Positions 1 to 12,235 of a stretch of DNA of 64,000 bases are shown here, in pieces. How positions within the stretch are numbered: position 1 is the stretch's first letter; every line of letters begins with the position of its first letter. The notes under the pieces are model-generated. The model had not been told where the DNA came from. It was given only the letters and a program-made list of their open reading frames with translations, and ran no database searches. The DNA lies in assembly GCA_001643675.2 (NCBI GenBank), contig LSRY02000039.1, positions 216,001-280,000 on the forward strand, in the 5' to 3' direction. A program made the position numbers and the translations under genes. Source of the stretch: Monocercomonoides exilis. Taxonomy: Eukaryota; Preaxostyla; Oxymonadida; Polymastigidae.

Positions 1-1110
1 AATATATTCGAACAAAGCGCCTCAATGCACCCGCATCTGTTCGAATAGCGCATGCATTCATTTATAAGAAAATCCAATAAATTAATACCCTGCTTTGAAT
101 TAATAAGTAAATCCTCTAATTTGGTAAGTTCTCCAAAGAGGTTGCACCAATTGCTTATCAAATATACTTGCTTTTTTTTATTGCGCATGTTCAATTGATA
201 AAAAGAATGAAGTAATTCGTTAAGCTCCATTTTCGCCACTTTAAAAAATTGGATTTTGCCTAAATACTCTGCTGCATTTGCATGACAAACGTTCAGTAAC
301 GTAATCATCACTTTCCATAATTCATAATAAACAACATGTGACATTTGATAGCGCTCAATGTAATTGCATGCTAAATCTTCAAAACTGCTTCGAATGTCAG
401 ATTTAAAAAAAAAGGAACGATTCACATAATCTATAAAAGATGAACAAATTAAAATTGAATATAATTTTTAATAACCATAACTATACTGTCCATCGAAATA
501 TGACTCAAAGCTAGAATAGAAATTTCCACTTCTTTTATGCTTTTTGCCTTTTCTTTATTTATGGCAACATTCAGAAGGACTGGAATTGTAACATTTAAAA
601 CACTCTCCCGAAAGTGACAGTTTCTAAGACTAAGCAAATGCATGACTTCACTCATAAAAATCAAAGCTTCTTCATCAGAAGGGCTTTTATATGACAAGAT
701 CTTTTTTTTTAATTGTTGATAAAAGCTTGATGAACAAAAATTTGTGCTCATCCAAATGCCAAGTTTCGCGCAATTAAATCCGAGCTCCCTCATAATTTTC
801 AACGAATCGATATATCCTATCTGATTTTTTTCGATCATCAAATTTAATTCATTATAAGGCATCGTTTTAATCATTTTTATTAAATCATTCTCATTCATCA
901 ATTCCATCATTTCAATGATTTCCCCAACCCGTATTTCATGAACATCCTTTTCAATCGTACGAAGTTGGTAAATTGCTTCTGAAAAAAATAAAAATAGAAA
1001 AATGGCAACAAAGAAAAAAGAAAAAATTTAGATTTCGACAAACTTTGGCACTTTTCAAAAAGAAATTCTGTTTGATTATTGCAAGATTCAACTATTTTCC
1101 CTTCATTCAT
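1..1110 (-). CDS. Unrecognised three-exon gene, 3' end beyond window
   Basis: Three exons join in frame: 1044-1110, 487-978 and 1-430, the last running off the window edge. The introns are 979-1043 (starts GTTTGT, ends CAG) and 431-486 (starts GTATAG, ends TAG). The start is the ATG at 1110, giving MNEGKIVESCNNQTEFLFEK. The frame stays open through both junctions to base 1, about 329 residues so far. The product is cytosolic in character, with no signal peptide or membrane segment, and looks all-helical. Leucine-rich helical stretches suggest an ARM/HEAT-like solenoid, but no family is recognised. The unbroken frame across two GT-AG junctions is the main support for a real gene. Confidence 0.7.
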
Positions 1111-1840
1111 AATTTATCTAAAACCATGAAATTTATAATTTTAAATTTTGATTTATGATCTTCCAAGAAACCAAAAGAAATCTTATTTGGGACAGAATTT
1201 TTTCTTTAAAGAAAAAATTAGATGAATTGCACTATTTTTCTGTTATTTTGAAATTATTGAAAAATTTTGAAATTTGTATATGATATTTTGAAATTATCAA
1301 GTAATTTTGAAATTCTCCAGAAAATTTGAAAAAATGGCAGTTTTTTTGAGTTTTACCAACAAATTTCAAGTAAAATATTTATTTTGGGAAGATCCGTATT
1401 TTTCTCCAAATAATTGTGGAAATCAAAAATAGCTGTTAATTAATCACAACTATTTTTAAAATATCAAATGAATAATTTTCAGAACATTCACCAACAAATT
1501 TTGCGAAATATATCATTTTTCGTAATTTTGTTTAAATCGTAAAGAAAAAATAAATATAATTCGACGTCAAAAAACGTTTATTGAAATGCTAATTGCAACA
1601 AATGATTGTCAATATTCAAAGCATTTCAAATTTTCAATTTGAAATGGTTTATAATTGCTGAGTTGCAAAAATTGACAGAATGCATCAAACATGAATAAAA
1701 AGAGCAAATAAAAATTCAAAAACATTTCAAATATTGATGTTTTGCACAATAATGAATATTTCATGGAGAATAAAAATGTTAACGTTGAAGAAAAAAATGT
1801 CAAAAAATGAAAGAAAAAACAAAGTTTCATTATGATCGTG
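1111..1840. other. Intergenic, AT-rich, no gene seen
   Basis: A-and-T-rich sequence with many short repeats of the type TTTTGAAATT. Nothing with coding character or RNA-gene structure was seen on either strand. Confidence 0.5.
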
Positions 1841-2840
1841 TCAACTTTTCAATGAGACTTTTTTCTTAATTGGCACTTTTTTTGTTTTTGCTTGCAAAAT
1901 TCTGAGAAAAGAGAAGTAGTTTTCAGCATTTCAAAAATCCTTTTTAACAAGTTTTATTCTATTTATTTGCAGTTTGTTTTTATATTTTAACTTATTACAC
2001 ATTGAGAAATTTCGTTTTTTGTTAAATTTTAAAGGACTTTTTCTAGCCAACTGGGAATCGCTCAAGAAATTGGGGACATGTTTTATATTGCATTTGCTTC
2101 GAACTATTAATCTTTTAAATCTTTTTTTTGACAAACACTTTTTTCTTGATTTATTCGCATTTCAAATTTTCATCAACATGATTATATTAAACTGTTTATT
2201 TCTTTATTAATATAATGAAATGAAAAAAATAAAAATATGATATGAATAACAAATTCTTTTATAATGAAGTGTTAAAGATAAATTGAAAATGAGAATGTTT
2301 TATTTTTTCAACAGACAAATAGCGCTTGCTTGAAATGATCAATGACCAAGTTTTAGAAACAAAGTTAAGTTCTTGAAAAATAGATAAAATTAATGTTTTG
2401 TATTTACAACACTTCATTATAAAAGAATTTGTTATTCATATCATATTTTTATTTTTTTCATTTCATTATATTAATAAAGAAATAAACAGTTTAATATAAT
2501 CATGTTGATGAAAATTTGAAATGCGAATAAATCAAGAAAAAAGTGTTTGTCAAAAAAAAGATTTAAAAGATTAATAGTTCGAAGCAAATGCAATATAAAA
2601 CATGTCCCCAATTTCTTGAGCGATTCCCAGTTGGCTAGAAAAAGTCCTTTAAAATTTAACAAAAAACGAAATTTCTCAATGTGTAATAAGTTAAAATATA
2701 AAAACAAACTGCAAATAAATAGAATAAAACTTGTTAAAAAGGATTTTTGAAATGCTGAAAACTACTTCTCTTTTCTCAGAATTTTGCAAGCAAAAACAAA
2801 AAAAGTGCCAATTAAGGAAAAAGTCCCATTAAAAAGCTGA
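1841..2840. mobile_element. Foldback element 1 (433-bp inverted arms)
   Basis: The left arm 1841-2273 and right arm 2408-2840 are inverted copies with no length difference (paired coordinates sum to 4681). A 134-bp spacer separates them. The middle of the arms looks identical, and mismatches accumulate only in the outer ~30 bp. The arms carry mirror-image open frames on both strands that are by-products of the repeat, not genes. No target duplication was recognised because the outer ends fade. It abuts the next foldback element. Confidence 0.8.
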
Positions 2841-2860
2841 CCCTCCATTTATTGGAAATA

Positions 2861-3920
2861 GGGTGGTTTTTTTATCCGGACATTTTTTTTATCCGGACAA
2901 AAATTTTAAATTTAAATATCTCAACAAATATTCAATATTAATTTCCAGCAATTTGCACAGTTGTATGTTAGCATATGTGACATCGATTCTTATACAAATT
3001 TTTAATAGCAGAGTGGTATTTTTTTTGAAATAAATAATTTTTATTTTTGAAAATCCGACTTTTGATGAATTTTTCTATTTTTATAAAACGATTCGGTTCA
3101 TCTTTTATATACACAACTTATTTTTTCCATGATATAAACAATTCTGGTTATTTTTTATTTTCGGCAATTTGCTCGTTTGGACTGAATGGAAATTTGTCAT
3201 TTTTGAAAAATCATTGTCAATGGGACAACTTAAAAAATAATTTTCATTAAATGAAGGAGCATCTAACAGAAACCAACACTTGCATTAATTAATATAATAG
3301 TTATATAAAATTACCACAAAGTGATAATTAAAAATGATTCAGAAGGTTTTTTATAAGCATCATTTGTTTTCATAATTGATGATTTTTAATATTCAATTTC
3401 ATTGAAATTCGAATAATATTTATTTTTTGGAATCTTCACTGAATCATTTTTAATTATCACTTTGTGGTAATTTTATATAACTATTATATTAATTAATGCA
3501 AGTGTTGGTTTCTGTTAGATGCTCCTTCATTTAATGAAAATTATTTTTTAAGTTGTCCCATTGACAATGATTTTTCAAAAATGACAAATTTCCATTCAGT
3601 CCAAACGAGCAAATTGCCGAAAATAAAAAATAACCAGAATTGTTTATATCATGGAAAAAATAAGTTGTGTATATAAAAGATGAACCGAATCGTTTTATAA
3701 AAATAGAAAAATTCATCAAAAGTCGGATTTTCAAAAATAAAAATTATTTATTTCAAAAAAAATACCACTCTGCTATTAAAAATTTGTATAAGAATCGATG
3801 TCACATATGCTAACATACAACTGTGCAAATTGCTGGAAATTAATATTGAATATTTGTTGAGATATTTAAATTTAAAATTTTTGTCCGGATAAAAAAAATG
3901 TCCGGATAAAAAAACCACCC
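2861..3920. mobile_element. Foldback/MITE element 2 with TA flanks
   Basis: Inverted arms 2861-3342 and 3439-3920 (482 bp each, spacer 96 bp) appear near-identical; paired coordinates sum to 6781. The ends read GGGTGGTTTTTTTATCCGGA inward. Each end carries the block ATCCGGACA twice in tandem, the arrangement of doubled transposase-binding sites in IR/DR Tc1/mariner-type elements. TA lies immediately outside both ends (2859-2860 and 3921-3922), consistent with a TA target duplication. No transposase is encoded, so it is non-autonomous. Assignment to Tc1/mariner is inference from TA plus end structure. Confidence 0.8.
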
Positions 3921-4250
3921 TAGTCTTTTTTTTTTTTTTTGTTGGAAAATAATTGTTTCGTGAAGAATTTGATATAATTTGAAAAGATTTCGTAATAAAG
4001 AAAAGATAGATTCAAACAAGAAAGATTGTTTCATGTAAATAAATCAAAAACATTTCCAACAAAAAATTAACTTTATCCAAAAGTACATTGACTTTAGGAA
4101 AAGACAGTATCTTTCCGAAAAATATTCAATGTTTCTCCAAAAGTGCGAGTATTATTCCTTTTAAACTGCAATTTTCGAATTAAAATTATTTCAATGTGCT
4201 TTAACAAAATAAAATTGGAAAAAAAATGAAATGCAGGAAGTGTTATTTTT

Positions 4251-4865
4251 TTAAACAACAGCAGCAATATGACGCTTTTTATGTTTCGGCTTTCTGTTCC
4301 TTTTGATACGTCTCTAAAAATGGATTTGTAAGTTTATTAAATTAAAGTTAAAAAAACACTTGACCTTCCATTTTTATATTTTACAAACCTGTATTTTTTT
4401 TCGAATGTCAGGACGCCTGCTTAGCTCAATTTTCTTTTTGCGTGATTCACCTAAAACGGAACATGCTCAACAAACTGATAAATCACAAAATGATAAGAAC
4501 AAACTCATTTTCTTTTTAGGTTTTGATTTTTGTTGTTCATTTTTTGTTTCTTTTTCTTTTGGGGTTTCAATTCCTTTCTGTTTTCTTATTTCTTCAGCTT
4601 TCTTTGCATCAGCAGCTTTTCTTCTATTTTGAAGTCTCAGATCAGCCATAAGCAGCTTGTATCTTTCCTCGTAGTCAGCTAAAACTTTCTAATATCATCA
4701 CCATAATTTTAAATGTTAAAAATACAATAAAACAATAACAATTCTCGATCTAAAAAACTTATATAAGAAGTTTCACACGGGACGTTCTTTTTCAACTGCG
4801 ATTCTATGGTTGGCTCTCTCTCTTTTGTTGTGGACATTGCCTTTACACCCTAATCTCTTTCCCAT
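4251..4865 (-). CDS. Small Lys/Arg-rich protein, four exons
   Basis: Exons 4779-4865, 4505-4688, 4389-4450 and 4251-4313 join to a 131-aa frame. The introns are 4689-4778 (GTGTGA), 4451-4504 (GTTTGT) and 4314-4388 (GTTTGT), all ending AG. The start is the ATG at 4865 (MGKRLGCKGNVHNKRERA) and the stop is TAA at 4251-4253. The product is strongly basic, with a central Lys/Ala/Glu-rich helical segment and a C-terminus ending KRNRKPKHKKRHIAAVV. That character suggests a nuclear or nucleolar RNA- or ribosome-associated protein, which is inference. No named family was recognised. Total coding length is an exact multiple of three across four exons, which supports the model. Confidence 0.75.
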
Positions 4866-6071
4866 TAATAGAATACTTTTTTTATGGGCTCATTGAACCA
4901 TAAAATTTTCATTAATTGTTTGAAACATTGTTTTTTTATTTTAAGAATTGTTTCCACACAGTTTTACACATGAATGAGCTTTGAAAGGTGCAAGATAGAT
5001 GATGAAATGAATCTGTTGAGAAATTAAAATCAGTGAATTCAATTTTTTTGTTGAATATAAATATTTAAATATTTCTTTCAGATTAAATTCAAATTTCAAA
5101 AATGATCAATGATTTCAATAAATCATCTATATTTTATCAGAAGAAAGTTGCAAGTTCAAAGCAATGAATTGAAAAGACGAGAAAAGAGCAAGATTAAATT
5201 ATCGAGAAGCATTTTGTGAAAAAAGCTATCAAACCAAAAATATTTACCCTTCTGTTAATAGCCTTTCAAAAGGAAATTTCAATGTTGATCAATATCTCAA
5301 ACGGAATCCAAATTAAACGTTCAACATAACTTTATATTCCATTCCAAAAGAAGCGATTCATATGGACATATGACATTATTCACAGATTATGCATCATGAA
5401 CAAGACGTTGGGAACAATGTAATATGAACGACGAAATGAAAAATGATGAATATATGCAAATAAAGGATGATAAAGGATCAATTATGTCTAAAAGCAGCTG
5501 TGACGAGAAGAGTGTAGAAATGAAAAAGAAACACAAGCTCTGTTGATGCAAACATAGTTTTGTACTTCATTGCGCAGAAGGAATATTTCAAGAAATCTTA
5601 TTAAAGTTGTAATCAATTATTTTCAAGAAACATTTTTACAAAAATGAAATACAATTATTATTTAGGAGAAAATCATTTTAACCAGAATAAAAAGTCTAGA
5701 CTCTGCACCAGGGTTACCATCACGAAAAAGCAAAAAACGCCATCCTTTTGTAATATTTCAAGGATATCAGACGCTTGTTAAAATTGGTCAGCTTGCATGC
5801 ACTTTACCTTTTCCAGTCATCAATCATAAACAAACAAAATTTCAATTAAATTAAAGTTCATAAATGCAAAAATAAAACAAAAGAATTGGACAAGAAGATA
5901 TATTATAATATAATAATGGAATATGAAAAAGAGATATACATGACAAATTGTTAATATCACGAGATAAAAGAAATTCGTTAAATTATGTTTTTTCAATAAA
6001 CTCAGGATGATCAACACCTATCAAATAAGGTAATTTTGAAAGTGATGTTTTAGAGTTCTTTTTTTCAACAA
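4866..6071. other. Intergenic, no gene seen
   Basis: AT-rich spacer upstream of the basic-protein gene and the tRNA. Short open frames here have random composition, and no RNA-gene structure was seen before 6072. Confidence 0.5.
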
Positions 6072-6142
6072 GCAGTAATGGTCTAGGGGTAGAATGCAAC
6101 GTTGCCATCGTTGCGACCCGGGTTCGAGTCCCGGTTACTGCA
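6072..6142 (+). tRNA. tRNA-Gly (anticodon GCC)
   Basis: A 71-nt cloverleaf is visible. The acceptor stem pairs GCAGTAA (6072-6078) with TTACTGC (6135-6141), with discriminator A. The anticodon stem CAACG/CGTTG encloses the loop TTGCCAT, so the anticodon is GCC (glycine). The T-arm contains GGTTCGAGTCC, which doubles as the B box, and the A box is TGGTCTAGGGG. A run of five T at about 6148-6152 fits RNA polymerase III termination. There is no intron and CCA is not encoded. Confidence 0.95.
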
Positions 6143-6147
6143 AGTTC

Positions 6148-6152
6148 TTTTT
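6148..6152 (+). terminator. Pol III T-run after tRNA-Gly
   Basis: Five consecutive T residues six bases past the end of the tRNA, the usual RNA polymerase III stop signal. Confidence 0.6.
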
Positions 6153-6582
6153 GTCAATTATTACTTTTTAATTGAAAAAAGAAAAAACAAATATTTTTAT
6201 ATTACGTTTTTTTGATAGAAAAATTTTTGTTTGAAAAAGAAATAATCGTGATCTTAAAGAAAGTAATTAAAAAATTTAAATAAGATTGAAATTGTTATGT
6301 TAGAATATTTAAATAAATTTTAAATTATCGAATTTGTTTGTTAAAAAATATTTTATCTTCTTTTAGTTGCTCGATGAACTTAAGCTTGTATTGCATTTTC
6401 ATTCATTCAGATTTATATCATATAAAAGTTTTTTTAACGAAAAAAATAGAAAAATTTATCTTTAAAAAAATATTCTTCGAAGCAAACTTCAAACACACAA
6501 AAAACTGAATGAGGCAAAGCAAACTTGTCGTTTAAATTGCAGTAGCTGAGATTCTAAGACCGTCCTTTTCCCATAAAAGTTG

Positions 6583-7600
6583 TCAAACACAAAGGCTAAC
6601 AGAACTTAGCTGCTCGGAATATTCTCCCTTTAAACAGAAGCTTCCTAATGTTCCAAGTTTAATTCTCATTCCTCCGCCTTCCGGACTCAACGCAGATGTC
6701 AAATCATCCAAAGAGCAGTTCACAATTGACAGATGCGTCTCAAGCTGAACAGACCCAAATGAAGGCTGCTCGTCATACTCACTCACATGAAGAGAAGTGA
6801 ATTCACAGTTCTTGAAGCTTATTTCAGATGGCTGAGATTCTTGATTGGCTGAAGAGGAATAATCATCTTTTGCATCTGGTGTTGAAGGAATCAGATCGAA
6901 AAGTGAACAAGTTGAAAATGACAAATGTGGAAAGCGGACTCCCTCGAATGAAGCTTGAGCTGTTTGTGAAATCACAAAAGGCGTAACATTAAATGCTGCT
7001 TTATCAGTATAACATTGAGAAAGCTGCACAACTCCACCCAAAACGCTGATCAAATGCACGCAACTTGAAACATCTTGCGATTCTGAAGAAGTGATAATGA
7101 AAGAGCACGATGAAAATTGGATGTTTCCTGTTTCTGTGGAAGAGGAAAACAACGAAGCACCTTCAGGCATCTCAATAACAAAAGCAGAAGGAATATGAAA
7201 ATCGATCGAAGAAAACGAAAGAACGGATGTAGATGAAACAACACTCCCAGATGCAAACTGAACATTGGTACTGATGTTAATCCCGCTGTTTTCTCTGTCA
7301 AATGACAGAACATTGACTGAGTTGAGCGAAATATCATTTTCGATCGAGCCATTCGATTTCACAGTGATCACACGAAGTGGCACGTCTGCACTGCTCTCTG
7401 CAAGTCGATTGACAGAATAGTCAAGCGATTGGAACTGAACAAAATTGCTCCCACAAAACACCTCGTTCTGCCCTGCTGGAGCCTCAACCAGAACAGATAC
7501 ACTCACAAAACCTTCCACAAAAATCATATGAACAAGCTCGACTTGGACATTTGCGCCATCATCAGTGAAAAAGGAGAGCTTTTGGTACTTTTTGATTGAC
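6583..7600 (-). pseudogene. Beta-helix surface protein fragment
   Basis: A long open frame (at least 314 aa, in frame from about 7600) with the Ser/Asn/Cys-rich style of the extracellular modules of the large receptor at 55.5-63.7 kb. Shared traits are a Cys-Gly start (NEVFCGSNFVQF), then strand repeats such as FSSCSF, LSIVNCSL and ISFKNCEF typical of right-handed parallel beta-helices, and an EGGGMRI turn. It ends at 6583 with no transmembrane segment or kinase lobe, and no signal peptide is seen upstream. An AG at 7601-7602 could be a splice acceptor, but no convincing upstream exon was found. It is most likely a truncated gene remnant; a secreted single-module protein cannot be excluded. 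Confidence 0.65.
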
Positions 7601-9127
7601 CTATTAAAAAATTAAAAATACCAATTTTTCAATTGCTCGAGCTTTATGTCCAAAAGGGTTACAAAAGATTTGCATCATCACCATCTGAAAGTTTTTTGCT
7701 TGAAGCTGTTCCATTCATCGAGCTTATAAAAGGAAGTTTCATTTGTTTCTGATCAACAATAATTGAAATTCACAGAACGGTTTTTACAGCAGATAGGTTT
7801 GAAAGAGCTTAACAAAAAAGAACATCTGAAGATGCTGATTTTAGAGGCAACATAAGAATAAAAATGAAAGAAATACTCCGAATTATTGCTCCTTGCATGA
7901 AATACGTCTGTCATAACAATTGTCAAACGAAGAAGCAACATCAACCGAGCAGTTTTAAAGAGAGAATTTCACGTTTGATGGAATGATATGTGCAATGTTA
8001 GAATTAAATAAAGAAGAAGACTTCTCAGAAATCTGTTGAATCTACAATCAATGATCGAAGCATTATAACAAGAAGAAATAATAAGAGAGAAAACGAAGAA
8101 GACGATATCTGATAATTATTTGCTGCGAACCTTTACGTAGAAAACAGAACAGATTCAATAGAAAACAGCTACACAAACAGAACTCAGCTGATAGTCTGAA
8201 CAACTTTTATGAAATCTAATTGAGAAATACTTTGAACAGAAGCCAATGATTGAAGGGGCTTAATTTAATTTTATTTATTTATTGATAATTAAATTGAACG
8301 ACACATGGCATTTTCAGTATTTCTGCATTTCTATTTGAAAGTTAAAAACTCAAATTTCGAAAAATCAACTTATTTTCATCGGTAGAAAAATTGCTTTCTT
8401 TGCAGCTTAATTTTCAATCGTTGCTTTGTTCACACATGAGCCTATTAATATCAGAGGCTTTATTGCAATCATCAGAGCAGCTGGCATATATATGTCTTCT
8501 TCACAAAGCATCAACATAAAAACGAAAAAGCATGCACGATTGTTTTGCATAGAAGGATTCCAACTCTACATCCCCATTTATCTACACAATAAGATGCAAT
8601 TATTATCTACTCGTTCGTTGTGTTTACTTTTTGAAATATCTCCTTTATCATTAATTATCAATCGTGAGCCAGTTATTGCGGAATACAAAGATGAAAAATC
8701 AAAGCTGTCAATTTCATAATTTCTATCTGTGGGTGCTATATGTATCTGGAAGCTCACTCGCTGCTGTGTTTCCAAAGAAGCGACAAGCTGAATACGTATT
8801 CTTGCAGATTTTGTACATGAAAATTGTATCACCTTTATCTTCTGAATGGCATCTTACAAATACTGAATTGCTTATACAAAGATTCCAACATTTATTTGCA
8901 TAGTGTCCATCGAAATATATTGCACCTCCCTGTAGCCCTTTTCATTCAATCCATTCTTCATTAGAAAATATTCCGTGCTGCTTTTCCATTATTATACGGT
9001 CAGTTCTGGATATGTGGAATTTTGAAGATTTTTCAGTTGATTGTGAATGTGAGCATTGAATTAAGTGGTTGAATGATGATTGATGATAAAAAGCAGTCGA
9101 GCTGGGCGACAGTCCGTGTACAACAGT
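7601..9127. other. Intergenic/decayed sequence, no gene resolved
   Basis: The sequence is less AT-extreme than true spacers here and may hold eroded beta-helix coding sequence on the minus strand, but no continuous frame or recognisable motif was found. Confidence 0.4.
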
Positions 9128-9426
9128 TCAATAGAAAATGTCTACACATTGGAAAAATGTGTTGAGAAGAATAGAAGAATTATCAATGAATAAACTGTTA
9201 GTCATTTGAAGATTGTTAAAGCATTCTTCTTTTATTCTTTCATTCGAAAAAGTGCAACTCTCAACGAATTCAAAATCTCCGATGCCTCCGCAGGAAAACG
9301 AAGAAAAATTTGATGAATAAAAAACCAAAGAATTAAATGAAGAAAATAAAACTGATGACCTTCCAGTTCCTCATCAAAGCCACGCCAAACTGCAAACAGA
9401 GCGATTCCAATCCGCCTCGAAAACAA
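9128..9426 (-). pseudogene. Possible beta-helix coding remnant
   Basis: A 66-aa minus-strand frame contains SSFSCGGIGDFEFVESCTF and SLFIDNSS, which match the Cys/Ser/Asn strand rhythm of the beta-helix proteins in this window, including the CGG turn. It lies upstream and on the same strand as the fragment at 6583-7600, so both may derive from one decayed gene. It is too short to be certain. Confidence 0.35.
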
Positions 9427-10059
9427 CTGAAAAATTTTCTAAAAAGCATTTCCAACTTGACATGCAAGACGGATGGAAATTATTTACAGGCTTCAATTAA
9501 ATTATGAGGTTCAATGACAATATGAAATTCTTGTCACGGATAATATTGCAAAGCAACCTCTTTCATCGAGCACCAAGTTCGAGTGCTTCAACGAAGAATT
9601 AAAAAAGTCCAACAAATGAAGCTTTCCGAATGTAACTTTTTGAACCATTTAATTGTCAATTGAATCAATGGGAGCATTTGCCCCTTCGTTTTATGCATGT
9701 TCTTCAACATATTTCTCAAAAGTGTTTTAACCAGAACTATAAAATATTCATTTTGAAAAACAACAATTTAAGTGATTCGATTAATTTTTTTGGCAAATAA
9801 TTTAATAGTATTCTTTAAATTTTCGAAGAAATAAATCTGATAAATAATTGATTTCTTATCATTTTAATGCCCTGCTCAACACCGATAAAAATACTTACAT
9901 CAACTTTTATTACTATCGAAGTTATCCGAAAGAATTCACAAAAATTCTAAAATTTGTCAATCACACACATAATCGAAAATGTAAAGAGCTTGAAAAATGC
10001 ATGTTAGAATTTAAAAATCATCTTCAAGCGAGAAGTGAAAAAATGATAATTCTCACATT

Positions 10060-10660
10060 TTACTTCAATGGAATAAAACGACTGGAGTGTGTGGCACCAA
10101 TACCTGGACGACCATGGGTTGACACCTTGTATGTGATGGCAAATTCACCAAGATAATGTCCAATCATCTCAGACTAGGTTAAAGGAATTGATAGTTAAAA
10201 ATTGAAAAGCATTCACAAAACAAAATCTTACCTTAATTTCCACAACATTGTAAGCTTTTCCGTTGTGAACACCAATCATGCTTCCGACCATTTCAGGAAG
10301 AACAACCATGTTTCTGTAGTGAGTTTTGACTGTGGCGGGCTTTTCACCAGCTTGGCAGTTGCGTTTCTTTCAAAAAAAATAGAATTATAAAAAAGCAAAA
10401 TTTAAGTTATAAGTATTTTATGAGAAGATGAAATCTTTCATTCATACTGCCTTTCTCAATTTTTTTAAGAATGTTTGCTGTCTTTTCCAAATTCCTGTGC
10501 GGAACTTGCGACGAAGGCGAGCTGGGAAAAGACGAAACAGTTCTTGTTCCTTCAAGTCAAGAAGTTTCTGAAGCTCAACCCCACGATAGGTGAACTTTTT
10601 CAAGCCCCTTTTACGCTCTTCATGTTTTGAAAGATTGATTTCTCCAGCGTCTTTTGGCAT
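10060..10660 (-). CDS. RPS15: Ribosomal protein uS19 (S15 of the 40S subunit)
   Basis: Three exons, 10448-10660, 10232-10366 and 10060-10173, encode 153 aa. The introns are 10367-10447 (GTATGA...AAG) and 10174-10231 (GTAAGA...TAG). The protein has the eukaryotic uS19 signatures in order: [16 protein letters not shown] near residue 20, [14 protein letters not shown], a central [19 protein letters not shown], then [15 protein letters not shown] and the C-terminal [18 protein letters not shown]. This protein sits in the head of the small subunit near the decoding centre. The length is normal for the family and the last residue is the expected lysine before TAA. A proline common before EMIGHY in other species is serine here, exactly at the exon 2/3 junction. 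Confidence 0.95.
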
Positions 10661-10918
10661 TTTTTGATACTGATCGTAACTGTTAAATTGCGGATTTACG
10701 AGTAATTTAGTATAAGGGTTTGATCAATATATTTTTATTTTTTAAAAATTTGAAAACATTAAAAAAAATACAACTCTAAGAAGATTGAAGTGCAAGCTTC
10801 TTTAATTGATGCTCATTGCAAAAAAATAATTTTGAACAAAATATGAAATAAAGATAACACAAATACAAAGTTCATTGGAGAAAGAAATAAAGAATTCTCA
10901 CGAAATGAACAAGAGACA

Positions 10919-12068
10919 TTAGCATCCACAAAGTCCTCCTTGTCCTCCATCATTAGTATCATTTTTTTGAGCAGAAGGATCTACAACTTGGGGAGAAGAA
11001 GAAGAAGATGTTGATGAAGATTCCGATCCAACCTGAGTCGAAGATTTTGCAGGACGATATATCCTGCAACGTTCTGCAAGGGTCGGTTGATCGAATATCT
11101 TTTGATTAAAGAAAACTTTTTAAACAATAAAATTCGAACTTGGCAAACCTTCTCTATTGTTTCCATAAATGCTTGCTCCACCCCAGTTGTTTCCTTTGCT
11201 GAAGCCTCAATAAAAAGCATTCCTCTTTTTCTTGCAAAATCTTTTCCTTCTTCCAACGATATTTGTCTCTGATGTTAAGCAACCAATGTTTTATTCGAAA
11301 TAAAAAATGTTTCAAAAAGGTGAATATACAAACAAAAATTCCAAATAAATAGAAAAATTGGTCGAAAAATAAATGTTGAAAAAAAATTAAATATAACACA
11401 CATCTGGAAGATCTGCTTTATTTCCAACAAGCATTGTCACAGAGTCTGTCTCGCCAATGTGTTCTCGTGCTTCTTTAAGCCATCTATCTAAATTCTCAAA
11501 TGTCAAACGTTTTGTAACATCATACACAAGGATAATCCCGGTTGCACCTCGGTAATAAGAACTTGTAAGAGTTCGATATCGTTCTTGTCCAGCTGTATCC
11601 CAGATTGTAATTCGTACCATCTTTTCTCGGAATGTTATATCTTTTGCTTGAAAATCCACTCCGATTGTTGCAGGCTGGTTAGGATCAAATGTATCTTCAG
11701 TAAATCGAAGAAGGAGAGAACTTTTTCCAACTTGACCTTAAAAGGCCATGTAAAGTTTCAAAAAGAGCATGGATGGATAAATATGAAATATTTGTCACGG
11801 GGTAAAATTATCAAGAGAAAGCAAAAAGAAAAAAATTTCAAATGATATTTAAAAAGTTAACATCATATTAAAAATGATAAATTAACTCAAACTTTCACCG
11901 ATTACAACAATTTTAACTTGGTAATCACACTAATTATAAATATTAACAATCATTGGTGTTCAAATGAAGAAAATTCACGAAAATGGAGGGATAGTTAGAA
12001 TAGAATAAATTACATAAATGTGAACAACAATTCTTTTTCCAAATAAGATAGCAAGCCTCTTCGTCCAT
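10919..12068 (-). CDS. Rab18-like small GTPase
   Basis: Secure exons are 11893-11929, 11402-11736, 11149-11268 and 10919-11098, encoding 223 aa in one frame. The putative first exon is 11979-12068 (MDEEACYLIWKK), joined through a GTGAAT intron; this part is uncertain. G motifs in order are GESQVGKSSLLLRF (P-loop), TIGVDF (switch I threonine), WDTAGQERYRTLT (switch II), VGNKADLP and EASAKE. The tail is rich in Ser and ends CGC, a double-cysteine geranylgeranylation motif, so it should act on membranes. The runs SSYYRGATGIILVYDV and ARKRGMLFIEASAKE resemble Rab18 most, which works at ER/lipid-droplet membranes in other eukaryotes. Subfamily assignment rests on similarity by eye. Confidence 0.88.
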
Positions 12069-12235
12069 TTTTATAATTTAGTTACCCATAACTCATTTTT
12101 TGAATCTTTCATTTTTATCAATATTTTTTTTAATAATAATATATTTAATTATAACAAAAAATATGTAAAAATTTTAATTTCATATGGTGTTTAAAAACAC
12201 AATTTGAAATGAAAACGTAAAATATTATAAAAAAT

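Noticed and set aside
1931-3734. Open frames of 67 and 78 codons that occur identically on both strands
   Set aside because: They are mirror images created by the inverted repeats and have AT-driven composition; no independent coding evidence.
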